Shown piece after piece: positions 13,316 through 22,660 of a DNA stretch of 64,000 nt. A program made the position numbers and the translations under genes. Below the pieces are notes generated by a model. The model searched no databases. It was not told the origin of the DNA and saw nothing but the letters and a program-made list of their open reading frames with translations. This stretch comes from Nymphaea colorata (taxonomy: Eukaryota; Streptophyta; Magnoliopsida; Nymphaeales; Nymphaeaceae), in NCBI RefSeq assembly GCF_008831285.2, contig NC_045142.1, positions 8,656,713 through 8,720,712 of the forward strand, written 5' to 3'. Each line of letters opens with the position of its first letter. Positions within the stretch are counted from its first letter, which is position 1.

Positions 13316-13720
13316 ATGTCTTATGCTAGATGGAGTCGTAACGAATTAACATCTACTTTAGTTAAATTATGCTTCAATAAAATATCCTTTATTTTTTATC
13401 CTTCAAATGTGTTCCTACATCGTGCAACAAGCGACATAAATATTATTTTAATATATAAAGTCAATAAATTTCTACCAAAAAGACTTTACATACGATGCAT
13501 TTTTGTTTATAGGAAAATGTCAGAAATCAAAAACACCATTACAAAAGAGAGTGAAAGTAGTTTTATTTGACACGCATGTGCCAAAAAATAAAAGGACGGT
13601 TGGTTGCTTCAAGGGGAGGGAAATGAGCAGGGATGTGAACATATCAACATGTATCACCACCGTAACTGGATTTGTTAAAATAAAAGGAGGCAGGTGGTTG
13701 AGCACTTGATGAGGACATTT
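13316..13720. repeat. Degenerate third copy of the oxidoreductase 3'-flank unit
   Basis: Wording here matches, with heavy divergence, the sequence downstream of both FAD oxidoreductase genes. Shared marks are CAACAAG(C/T)GACATAAAT, the GCATTTTTGTTTATAGGAA phrase, CGGTTG(G)TTGCTT followed by AGGAGGGAA-like text, and an AAATAAA-GG-GGCA-GTG tail. Corresponding positions are about 14620-14930 and about 17225-17480. No oxidoreductase coding sequence accompanies this copy, so the duplication began in the flank or the gene copy was lost. Confidence 0.5.
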
Positions 13721-15060
13721 TATCAAAGCAACCAAGTTTAAACATAAGTGCCATAACATGACCAACAAACCAAAATTTGAAAATAAATTTTACAATGTTT
13801 TTTCAACATGAGAAAATGTGTTGAGTGTACAATATATAACCTCACCCATATGCAAATGTACACTCCTAATTTTTTGCATGTGGGAGAAATAGAACACTCA
13901 ATGTTGTCACATCTAGAAATCATATACAAGTGCTTGTTTTGGTTAATGTACTACGGTAAATATATGCAAGTTGCACCAGTGGTCTAATGTTCCTTCGTTT
14001 CTGACCTTAAAAATGTGACATTTTTGCATATGGAGTTGTTAGTTGTATGCATCCGTCCTTATAAAAACAGACAATATGCAGTAGGCCACCTGAATGGTTT
14101 ATGTAATGAACATATGAGATTGTATAAACAAATAACAATGCGTTGTTGCAGTATGCGGCCATTGGTTCTATCACAAAGTCGCATTGCTCAGCTGTCTGGG
14201 TTTCTTCTTCCTGTGCTTTAGAAGAGAAAAATAGTGTAGGTCATTTCAATGGAAATAACGTCATAAAAATCATATAAACTAAAAGGGTAATGTGCTGTTA
14301 TAATGGTAATAACGTGTTATAGTTGTATAATCAATGCAATGGCATAACGCTAAAAGATTACAACGTCATCTAAAAAGCTAATATTGAAAAGTGATACATT
14401 TAAAGTTACACTTAGTCTGCACTCCACGCCTTCAATATCTAAACAAGACAAGTCATTGCAATGATAATAGTATAATACAAATAATTTGAGCTAAAATGAT
14501 AGCCTTTCAAACTTGCACATATTTGATGCTAAAATAATGGTGCTCAGAGTACAATAGGGCATAGGATGTAACATTATATTTTTCATTGGCTGCAGTCAAG
14601 TCCAATGGACATTTGCTCAGGTTAAACGATTTTTCAATAGAATTTCCTTCAAGTTCCACTATTCAAATGTCTTTTCTATAATGTGTAACAAGTGACATAA
14701 ATGTCTTGTGCGTTTAGGTCAATAACAAATAGACTTTATGTACCTTGCATTTTGTTTATAGGAAGATACTCTATAGCAGCAAGTTGGTAGGTATAGCAGT
14801 CATACAGGTCGGTTGCTTTCAAAGGAGGGAAGGAAATAGAAACTCAACGCATCAACATTGCCATTACAAGATAGAGCGAAAGGAGTCAAGAAGCAAGCGG
14901 ATTTACTGAAATAAAGGGGGCATGTGCAGTGGACTTACAAGAAATAAATCAAGGGGATATCTGAAATGCCCAATTTCAATGTGCCGACGACCAACCAAAC
15001 TAAGGCATCGAGAGAATGGCCTCTTCTTGTTTGCTGGTGTCCTTACCCAGACATCCGACT

Positions 15061-16281
15061 TCAAGGCCGGCCATGGCCACGGAGAAACCTCAACGGACTA
15101 AAAGGTTTGAGGTCAACGATAGCCGATTGGCCGTCCAAGACGAGCTCCGCCACCGCAGCTCCGGTAGCCGGCCCATTGAGTATACCCCAGCAGCTATGAC
15201 CCGTCGCCACGTACAAACCCTTCACGTTCGGCACCTGTCCGATCACTGGCTGGCCGTCCGTCGTGCACGGCAAGAAGCAGGCCTGCTCCGCCTCCACTGT
15301 AGCCGAACCGACACTCAATCGGCTCGACACCGTTTCGCCGATCCTCTTGAGCATCTCGATCGACTCCCCCTTCGGCTCCACCTGCTCCGCCCCGTCCGGC
15401 ACTGGAGCGTCATCCTCCAACATGCCGCAAATGTAAACCTCGCCGGTGGGCCGTGGGTAGACCTCCAGGTCGAGGCATTTTCCGTTGGTGGTGTAGCTCA
15501 AGGAGAGGGCATGAGGGGTGATCTCCTCGGGCTTCTCGGGCCTCAAGACGATGCTGTGCGCCTTGATTCCGTGCACCCTGAACAGAGAAGATAAGACTCC
15601 AAACTTACCGGACCAGGGTCCCAACGCGAGAACCACCGCATCGGCATCGATGATTGTTGGAGAACCACCTTCCGCCGCTCCCTTCTTGACGAGGACCGAC
15701 AGTACCTGACCGTCTTGGATTTCCACATTTTCCACCGCTCCGATCACCAACTGAACCCCGTGGTCCTCAACGGCCTTAGACAGAAGGGTTCGCGTGAACA
15801 GTTGGGGATGGACCTGCGCTGTGGTCTCCGTTGTCCCTATGGTTTTGGGTACGCCAGAAAAGGGGCCGTCGACCCAAGGGGGGAGGCCAACTCTGCTACT
15901 TCCGCTCTTCAACTTCGATTGTTCCTGTAAGGAAAGAGAGAGGGTGTCCACGGGACGGTATCCATAGTTGATGTGGCCATCGAGCTCCCGAGCGAGGTCT
16001 CTATGGAGCTGGAAGCTGGTGCGCGCGAGTTGCGAGAGAGGTGATCCGTCGCACCAGTCGAGGGCCAGGAATCCACCGGCCTTGCCGGAGGCAGCGCAGG
16101 CAACAGATGATTTCTCGATGACCGTGATCGATGTGGTCGGTCCGCCCTTCTGGGCAAGGAAGTATGCAGCGCAGACGCCCACCACACCGCCGCCGCACAC
16201 CACGACCTTCTTCGGCGGCCTCGTGCCATCGCCAGTGAACGTGGATGGTGTAGCCGCCGGTAGCGGCCGAGCCATCTCCAT
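15061..16281 (-). CDS. FAD-dependent oxidoreductase, copy A (DAO/FOXRED/TDA3-like)
   Basis: The single open frame encodes 406 residues. Near the N-terminus, about residues 24-42, is a Rossmann nucleotide-binding motif of the form VVVCGGGVVGVCAAYFLAQ, followed by an acidic strand end (TVIEKSS), as in D-amino-acid oxidase/glycine oxidase folds. The C-terminal part has QPVIGQVPNVKGLYVATGHS then a GI-NGPATG motif, which closes the FAD site in this family. It resembles plant proteins annotated as putative oxidoreductase C1F5.03c (yeast TDA3 relatives). The substrate cannot be read from sequence. The chosen start is the first in-frame ATG; a second follows two codons later. The upstream frame stays open for about 45 codons without an ATG, whereas copy B has an ATG further upstream. 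The gene has no introns and is far richer in GC than its surroundings. Confidence 0.85.
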   Translation of the reverse strand: MEMARPLPAATPSTFTGDGTRPPKKVVVCGGGVVGVCAAYFLAQKGGPTTSITVIEKSSVACAASGKAGGFLALDWCDGSPLSQLARTSFQLHRDLARELDGHINYGYRPVDTLSLSLQEQSKLKSGSSRVGLPPWVDGPFSGVPKTIGTTETTAQVHPQLFTRTLLSKAVEDHGVQLVIGAVENVEIQDGQVLSVLVKKGAAEGGSPTIIDADAVVLALGPWSGKFGVLSSLFRVHGIKAHSIVLRPEKPEEITPHALSLSYTTNGKCLDLEVYPRPTGEVYICGMLEDDAPVPDGAEQVEPKGESIEMLKRIGETVSSRLSVGSATVEAEQACFLPCTTDGQPVIGQVPNVKGLYVATGHSCWGILNGPATGAAVAELVLDGQSAIVDLKPFSPLRFLRGHGRP

Positions 16282-16492
16282 GCTTCCCGATGATGTGGTG
16301 GTGGAGGTGGTAACAAATGGAAGATAGGCGCAACGGACGTTCAGGGCCTTCAGGCCACAACGACGAAAAAGTTGCAGGGGATAACATGGAAGGGTTGCTT
16401 CTAGAAAAAAATATCAATAAACGACGGGAGGAGGATAACGGGAGGGTTGCATCTAGCAGAAAACATCGAGCCATTAATCGAGACAACGACAA

Positions 16493-16964
16493 GTGAGAAT
16501 GCTGCTAGAGAGCACTTAAGTCCATCCATCGCTCTCTTTTATTTAGATGCAATATCATCCTTAAATCGACATAAGATTGTCCTATTTTCGTTGTTTGACC
16601 ATCCCTATTAGTCATTATAATGATCTATAACTCTAGAATGTAGATTTATCCTAAACGAAGGATCACGAGTTTGGAAACTTGAAAAGCGAAACTGAGGTTA
16701 GGAATACAAAATTACACATAGTTCACTATTAACTAGCCAAGCAGTCGATAGCATGTCATTAACATGGTAATAGCATCACATAAAATTTAATACAGCATTT
16801 TATATAATGCTTGAGTCATATAGTTATTAAAGTATAGTAGTAGGTAGCCAATACAATAATATAACAATAATAGAGTAATATTGTTATGTAAAATACTAAA
16901 TATAGCAATACATTTAAAGCCACATGTACTTCTATATTAACTAATGAGGTCACCAATAGTTAAA
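16493..16964. other. AT-rich spacer between the duplicated units
   Basis: No gene was recognised. This is the upstream region of oxidoreductase copy A (read on the minus strand) and the junction to the second duplication unit. I saw no convincing TATA box. Confidence 0.4.
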
Positions 16965-17624
16965 AGTTGTAGGTTATTACGATGGAAATAACGTCCTAGA
17001 AATCATGTGAATTAAAATGACAATGTATTGTTATAATGGTAATAGCGTGTTAGTTATATAGTCAATACGATGGCATAATGCTGCAGAGCCATAATGTGAC
17101 ATAAGAAGCTATCATTGAAGAGTGACACATTTATAGTTTCACTTAGTCCACTATTAAGCAGATATGTCTCTAATATCTAAACATGACAAGTTATTGCAAT
17201 GATAATAATATAAGGGCCGAAGTCTTCCCTCTCCCTTGCATTTTTGTTATATGTACCTTGCATTTTTGTTTATAGAAAGATACTATATAGCATGCTGCAA
17301 TTTGCCAAGTATAGCAGTCTTAACTCTTAAAGGTCGGTTGCTTTGAGAGGAGGGGAGGAAACATGGATTTCACCACATCAACATTGCCCTTTCAGGAGAG
17401 AGGGAAAGGAGAAGTTGCAGTTGATATGCATATGTAGAAATAAAAAAGCAAGCGATTACTGAAATAAACGGCGCATGTCATGTGCAGTGTGGATTTACAA
17501 GAAATAAATCAACGGTTTTTCTGAAATGCCCAATTTCCAATGTGCCGCATGAACACCCAAATGAAGGCATTTACAGAATGGCCTGTTCAGTGTTCTTGTT
17601 TGCCGGTGTCCGCACCCATAGACT

Positions 17625-18848
17625 TCAAGGCCGGCCACTGCCACGGAGAAACCTCGACGGACTAAAAGGTTTGAGGTCCACGATAGCCGAGTGGCCGTCC
17701 AAAACGAGCTCCGCCACCGCAGCTCCGGTAGCCGGCCCATTGAGTATGCCCCAGCAGCTATGACCCGTCGCCACGTACAAACCCTTCACGTTCGGCACCT
17801 GCCCGATCACTGGCTGGCCGTCCGGCGTGCACGGCAAGAAGCAGGCTTGCTCCGCCTCCACCGTAGCCGAACCGACGCTCAATCGGCTCGACACCGTTTC
17901 GCCGATCCTCTTGAGCATCTCGATCGACTCCCCCTTCGGCTCCACCTGCTCCGCCCCGTCCGGCACCGGGGCGTCATCCTCCGACATGCCGCAAATGTAA
18001 ACCTCGCCGGTGGACCGGGGGTAGACCTCCGGGTCGAGGCATTTTCCGTGGGTGGTGGTGTAGCTCAAGAAGAGGGCATGAGGGGTGATCTCCTCGGGCT
18101 TCTCCGGCCTCAGGACGATGCTGTGTGCCTTGATTCCGTTTACCTTGAACAGAGAAGATAAGACTCCAAGCTTACCAGACCACGGTCCCAACGCGAGAAC
18201 CACCGCGTCAGCATCGATGATGGTCGGAGAACCACCTTCCGCCGCTCCCTTCTTAACGAGGACCGACAGCACCTGACCGTCTTGGATCTCCACATTTTCC
18301 ACCGCTCCGATCACCAACTGAACCCCGTGGTCCTCAACGGCCTTAGACAGAAGGGTTCGCGTGAACAGTTGGGGATGGACCTGCGCTGTGGTCTCCGTTG
18401 TCCCTATGGTTTTGGGTACGCCAGAAAAGGGGCCGTCGACCCAAGGGGGGAGGCCAACTCTGCTACTTCCGCTCTTCAACTTCGATTGTTCCTGTAAGGA
18501 AAGAGAGAGGGTGTCCACGGGACGGTATCCATAGTTGATGTGGCCATCGAGCTCCCGAGCGAGGTCTCTATGGAGCTGGAAGCTGGTGCGCGCGAGTTGC
18601 GAGAGAGGTGATCCGTCGCACCAGTCGAGGGCCAGGAATCCACCGGCCTTGCCGGAGGCAGCGCAGGCAACAGATGATTTCTCGATGACTGTGATGGATG
18701 TGGTCGCTCCGCCCTTCTGGGCAAGGAAGTAGGCAGTGCAGACGCCCACCACACCGCCGCCGCACACCACCACCTTCTTGGGCGGCCTCGTGCCATCGCC
18801 GGTGAACGTGGATGGTGTAGCCGCCGGTAGGGGCGGAGCCTTCTCCAT
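17625..18848 (-). CDS. FAD-dependent oxidoreductase, copy B (DAO/FOXRED/TDA3-like)
   Basis: This is the tandem paralogue of the gene at 15061-16281, with 407 residues from the equivalent ATG. The same GxGxxG-type FAD motif (VVVCGGGVVGVCTAYFLAQ) and the same C-terminal GQVPNVKGLYVATGHS / GI-NGPATG block are present. It differs from copy A by a couple of dozen residues plus one extra residue near the SYTT(T)HGK segment. An in-frame ATG at 19028 would add 60 residues, including an arginine-rich stretch that could be an organelle targeting signal. Copy A lacks that ATG, so I prefer 18848, but the longer form is possible. The frame is uninterrupted and key motifs are intact, so both copies look functional. 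Confidence 0.85.
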   Translation of the reverse strand: MEKAPPLPAATPSTFTGDGTRPPKKVVVCGGGVVGVCTAYFLAQKGGATTSITVIEKSSVACAASGKAGGFLALDWCDGSPLSQLARTSFQLHRDLARELDGHINYGYRPVDTLSLSLQEQSKLKSGSSRVGLPPWVDGPFSGVPKTIGTTETTAQVHPQLFTRTLLSKAVEDHGVQLVIGAVENVEIQDGQVLSVLVKKGAAEGGSPTIIDADAVVLALGPWSGKLGVLSSLFKVNGIKAHSIVLRPEKPEEITPHALFLSYTTTHGKCLDPEVYPRSTGEVYICGMSEDDAPVPDGAEQVEPKGESIEMLKRIGETVSSRLSVGSATVEAEQACFLPCTPDGQPVIGQVPNVKGLYVATGHSCWGILNGPATGAAVAELVLDGHSAIVDLKPFSPSRFLRGSGRP

Positions 18849-19149
18849 GCTTCCTGACGACGTGGTGGTAGGGGTGGTAAAGAATGGAAGATGGGCGCAA
18901 CGGACGTTCAGGCCACAACGACGGAAAAGTTGCAGGGGATAACAGGGGAGGGTTGCATCTAGGAGAAAAGAAGGAGCAATGATAAATGAAGATAAAGACG
19001 AGCGGAGGATAATAGGGGATGGTTGCATCCAGAGAAAAACGGGCAGTGGTACTTTGCATATAACGACGAGCGAGGATGACGCCGGCCGGGTGGATGTGCC
19101 CCGGTACCGGCATCACCATACCGAGGCCCGAGAGCTACGAAATAATGCT

Positions 19150-19640
19150 ACTGTTAAAACTTTGTTCAGGGGGTCTTGAACTCTCTCGATAAGTTCAATT
19201 CGAGTTGACTCATTTAATAAACAAGTATAGTTTGAGTGAAAAAATGAACTCGATCATATCAATGAGTCGCGTTCGAGTTACGTGAGCTTGACTATGTTAA
19301 ACTCGGTAGTTCGAAAAAACGGAATATATATAATAAGTAGATTGTTCATGTAGGTTTGCATCTTGGCTAGCAAAGCTAAGGTTTAGTGTTCAAGTTCCCA
19401 TATTATTTTTTTCTTTACAAATAGAATATTTTAATAGAATGCTCGGCTTAATTCAAGCCGATTGTCTTCTAGGGCTTAATCAAGCTGCTCGAGTTAATGA
19501 CCTCTAACTCAAGCCGAGTTTAAGTTTTGACCAAAATACTTAACCCCAGCTCGAGCAACAATAGTATATTGTTATTTTAATATTAAAACAAATTTAATAA
19601 AATATTTTTATGCAGTCATTGTTAATTAGCAAACAATAAG
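19150..19640. other. AT-rich spacer
   Basis: No gene was recognised. The text contains several CTCGAGTT/AACTCGA-type words, as in degenerate short repeats, but no termini I could define. Confidence 0.4.
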
Positions 19641-20690
19641 TCTCTTAGCTCGACGCCTTTGCCGGCAATCCAAGCCCAGCCCGCATATCTATGAGCAGAC
19701 AGAGAAAGCAATAGAGGTATTTGTATTTGCTAAACGGACAATTGTAGTCCATGGCTGCCTGAAGTATATCCTTGGCAACCTTTCCACCAACGGCCTTCCT
19801 GCTTCTACTTCTACTCTCTTTCACCAAATCCACGCAGAAAGAGACCCACGAATCTAAGGGAAGATCTATGAGCATACAGAGAAAGGAATGAAGATACTTG
19901 TCATTTGCTAAACAGTCAATGGCAGCCCACGGCCGCCTGCAGTGTATCCTCATGAACTTTTTTTTACCAATGGCCTTCCTGCTTCTAAGTCTACTCTCTT
20001 TCACCAAATCCATGTCTGAGAGACAGACCCATGTATCTAAGGGCAGTTCTATGAGTAGACATAGAAAGGAATGAAGATATTTGCCACTAAACATACAATT
20101 TTAGTCCATGGCCGCCTGCAATATGTTCTCGGGAATGATGGCAGTCCATGGTGATGAAGTAACTTATGGTATAGCGATGGCCCTGCTAGGAGTGGTTTTA
20201 CTTCCACCTTCCTGCTTCTACTTCTACTCTTTTTCACCAAATCCATGTAGAGGGAGAGACCCATGTATCTAAGGGCAGATCTATGAGGGGACAAACAAAG
20301 GAATGAAGATATATGTCGTTGGATAAAAAGACAACGGCAGACTAAGAAAATGTAGTATGAGTGTATCACAGGGAGTGGTTCTACTACCACCTTCCCGCAT
20401 CTACTTCAACTCTCTTTCTCCAAATCCATGTCGAGGGAGAAACCTATGTCTCTAATGGCAGATCTATGAGCGGACAGAAAAAGGGATGAAGTTATTTTCC
20501 ATTTGCTAAAAAGACAATGGCAGTCCATGGCTGCCTACAGCGTATCCTCGAGAACAATAGCAGTCCATGGTGAGGGAGTAGCTTCTGCTACTGGTGATGG
20601 CCTCGCTGGGAGTGGTTCCACTGCCACCATCATGCTTCTACTTCTGCTCTCTTTCACCAGAATGAAAGTATTTGTCATTTGCTAAAGACA
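19640..20690 (-). repeat. Five-unit tandem array with coding-like minus strand
   Basis: Units begin at a GATCTATGAG-like word at about 19686, 19862, 20046, 20278 and 20461, giving periods of roughly 177, 184, 232 and 183 bp. On the minus strand each unit reads as a similar peptide with the core DLVKESRSRSRK, preceded by a leucine-rich FLCLLIDLPL-like segment. Two consecutive units stay open in one frame at 19645-20094, another lies at 20049-20390, and the outer ones are broken by stops. I recognise no protein family. It could be an amplified exon or a non-coding satellite whose unit happens to lack stops. Confidence 0.65.
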
Positions 20691-20699
20691 ATGACAGTC

Positions 20700-21198
20700 C
20701 AAGAAAACGTGGTACCATGTAGCTAAGCTTCCATCCATTTTAACATCTTATTAGGACACTCACACTCCAAACACATAAAGCATGTTCAATAAAGAAATGA
20801 GAAATGATCAGTTCCAAGATCAAACAGGTTATGCGTATTATTTTCAAGATTTCCAAGAAGATACATCTATATAATACTAAACAAAAGATGTGCAAGACGT
20901 TGATTAGACTAACTTCAAAGGTTCATTGTAGAGACTGAAATGAGTAAAAAAATAGTGTCTCAAGCTAGGACCTAACATGTAACTACCATTCCATCAATAT
21001 TATTGAAAAAAATGAAAGCAAGTCAAAATACCAAAACAAATCAAACCAAATAAAAAATTGACATCAACGAAGAAAAACTTTGCCACTGCTCTTTACTGGA
21101 TAGAAGTATAACAGAAACAATATCATATATAGAGTTCAACCTAACTATTCCTGAGACTGAGTCAAGTTTGGAGACTATGAAGAACTTTTGATCCATTT
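20700..21198. other. Intron-like AT-rich sequence
   Basis: No gene is visible. On the minus strand it is T-rich, as expected of intron, and lies downstream of the splice donor at 21580. No second exon with recognisable coding content was found. Confidence 0.35.
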
Positions 21199-21206
21199 TT
21201 CTTACC

Positions 21207-21573
21207 CATAGTCACAAATAACGTCTCGAGTTTTAAACGGTGAGGTTTTTCTTGTGTATAATACGACGAGTTTGAAAAAATGAAAAAAAAAGATAATTTT
21301 TTAAAAATTTTAAAAACTAAAAATAAGAAAAAAAATAATGAGAAACTAATAACACAAACGTTAAAAAGATAAGTAGATTTGCAACAAATAAAAAAAACTG
21401 TTTGGCATTAAAAAAAGTGAAAAAGTGAAAAAATGCAAAAAAACACGAAAAATGTATTTTTTTCATTTTAAACATTTTTTTCAAAAAGATGCATTTTTCA
21501 AAGTTTTAAACAGCCATTTAATTTATCACACTCTAATCATGTTTAAAAAAAAAACGTGTTTTCTACGACTATG
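21207..21573 (+). mobile_element. CATAGTC-family MITE, complete copy, 8-bp target-site duplication
   Basis: The element starts CATAGTCACAAATAACG and ends CTACGACTATG, so the outer seven bases are perfect inverted repeats. Exact direct repeats TTCTTACC flank it at 21199-21206 and 21574-21581. A ninth base (C) also matches if the left terminal C is counted as target, so the duplication is 8 bp (hAT-like) or 9 bp (Mutator-like). The interior is A/T homopolymer-rich and non-coding. Relatives are at 4645-4891, 5590-5806 and 50053-50431. Confidence 0.8.
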
Positions 21574-21580
21574 TTCTTAC

Positions 21581-21740
21581 CCAAGCCTTCAACCAAGCTA
21601 ACCAATTCTTTTGATTGGAGAGCAGCCATATATGATCAGTCTTCTTCTCAGAAAGAAATTCATTAAAAACTGCTTTCAAAGGCATAGCACGACCAGCTCT
21701 GGTCAATGGCTGATAGGCGATAGTGCCAACCGCGCTTTCC
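21581..21740 (-). pseudogene. Orphan exon of an unidentified gene, with MITE at its splice donor
   Basis: The minus strand is open for about 55 codons and well coding in character (core peptide segments TIAYQPLTRAGRAMP and SEKKTDHIWLLS). It ends in a tryptophan-rich WLAWLKAW just before TGG|GTAAGAA, a consensus 5' splice site at 21580. An upstream acceptor may lie near 21735-21745 after a CT-rich stretch. I do not recognise the protein. A second possible exon piece sits at about 21850-21946 (minus) but contains a stop. I classify it as a fragment because no other exons were identifiable in the window; it could instead be part of a live gene with distant exons. Confidence 0.35.
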
Positions 21741-22059
21741 CGTGGTGCCAAAGGGAAGAAAGCAAATGAAAAAACTCAAATGCTGCCAACCTTGACATTG
21801 ACACAGCCCTCGACCCTAGGAGAAGGGGAAGTGAGGCTTCAGCTCTCATGTTCCTCATCCTCAACCAAGAATTTGTCTAAAATGTACTTGAGCAATTCAA
21901 TGTATGACATGTGGAAGGATAATTGGGGGATGGTGAATCCTTAGTTATCTCCTTAATGCAGAAGATTTTCTGAAGATAGAATGGAAATCTCTTGCATTCA
22001 GTCCATCAAGTTCTTAATAGCAAAAGGTATGTATATCGTCCTTACCTTTTCTTTTTTGA

Positions 22060-22660
22060 ATGATGGCGTTGATGATCTACACTGGGGTGACCATAGATTT
22101 TTGAAGCTCTCGACTAGCTGGATATACAATGAGATGAAAAACAAGAATCCCATTGATCCTTACTCTAAGTTTGCCCCATGCTTGTTGGCGTCTTTTCTTT
22201 TCTTTGAAAGGGAAACTGCTTAGTCTAGATAGAATTAAGAGTTTTGGGTTTCAACTTCCCAATCGTTGCTTTCTTTGTGATGAAGAGTCTAAACACATGT
22301 TTTCAAGCTGCATGGTGTCAAGGAAAGTGTGGTACTTCTTTCAAGAGGTGTTCACTCGGTTCTGGCGGCGGAAGTTCAAGGGGCCGGAGCTAGAATCATG
22401 AGGGAGGCTGAATTAAAATTTTTAAATTTTGACTACGGCAGAAATACCGTTTTTCAAAATTTTATATAGAATAAGTGATTTTTTATAAAAATTTACATGT
22501 AATTTTTTTAAAAAAGTTTTTGAGGTGGGGCCAAAGCCCATGCGAACCCTACCTTGGCTCCGCCCCTCGGCAGAAGTTATACCTTTCATTTTGTTAGTGT
22601 TTTTTTCTTTTTCACCTGTCTCCTCATGTATTTGCATTTATTTATTGTTAATAAAAGGTT
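22060..22660 (+). mobile_element. LINE (non-LTR retrotransposon) 3' fragment, interrupted by a MITE
   Basis: At about 22200-22350 the plus strand encodes a reverse-transcriptase zinc-binding domain (zf-RVT type): KGKLLSLDRIKSFG, then NRCFLCDEES, a following H and C, and SRKVWYFF, which matches the C-terminal region of plant L1-like LINEs. The part upstream (about 22066-22190) continues the same domain but in another frame, so there is at least one frameshift. The LINE text stops at about 22378 where a MITE is inserted. After the MITE, 22568-22660 resembles a LINE 3' end and finishes near an AATAAAA. The fragment is 5'-truncated, as is usual for LINEs. Confidence 0.65.
22379..22567. mobile_element. 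GGGGCGGAGCC-family MITE inside the LINE fragment
   Basis: The left end reads AGGGGCCGGAGCTAG and the right end CTTGGCTCCGCCCCT, an inverted repeat with one extra C on the left. The interior shares long AT-rich blocks with the reverse complement of 32724-32908 (for example TTTTGACTA, ATACCGTTTTTCAAAA and ATAAGTGATTTTTT). I could not fix an exact target-site duplication. The insertion postdates the LINE. Confidence 0.65.

Larger units (their letters stand above)
14230..18960. repeat. Tandem segmental duplication carrying the oxidoreductase pair
   Basis: Two copies lie head to tail. The left copy spans about 14230-16480 and the right about 16965-18965. Homology covers the 3' flank (for example the GGAAATAACGTC phrase at 14249 and 16986, and TTGCAATGATAATA at 14456 and 17195), the whole gene, and the 5' leader. 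Inside the genes the offset is a constant 2567 bp across the identical tract. The copies differ by roughly 6% in the 3' half of the coding region and more in non-coding flanks. Confidence 0.85.

Noticed and set aside
15016-16492. Several long open frames on the plus strand and in alternative minus frames over the oxidoreductase genes (also 17691-19119)
   Set aside because: They are shadows caused by the high GC content of the real genes; none shows a family motif.
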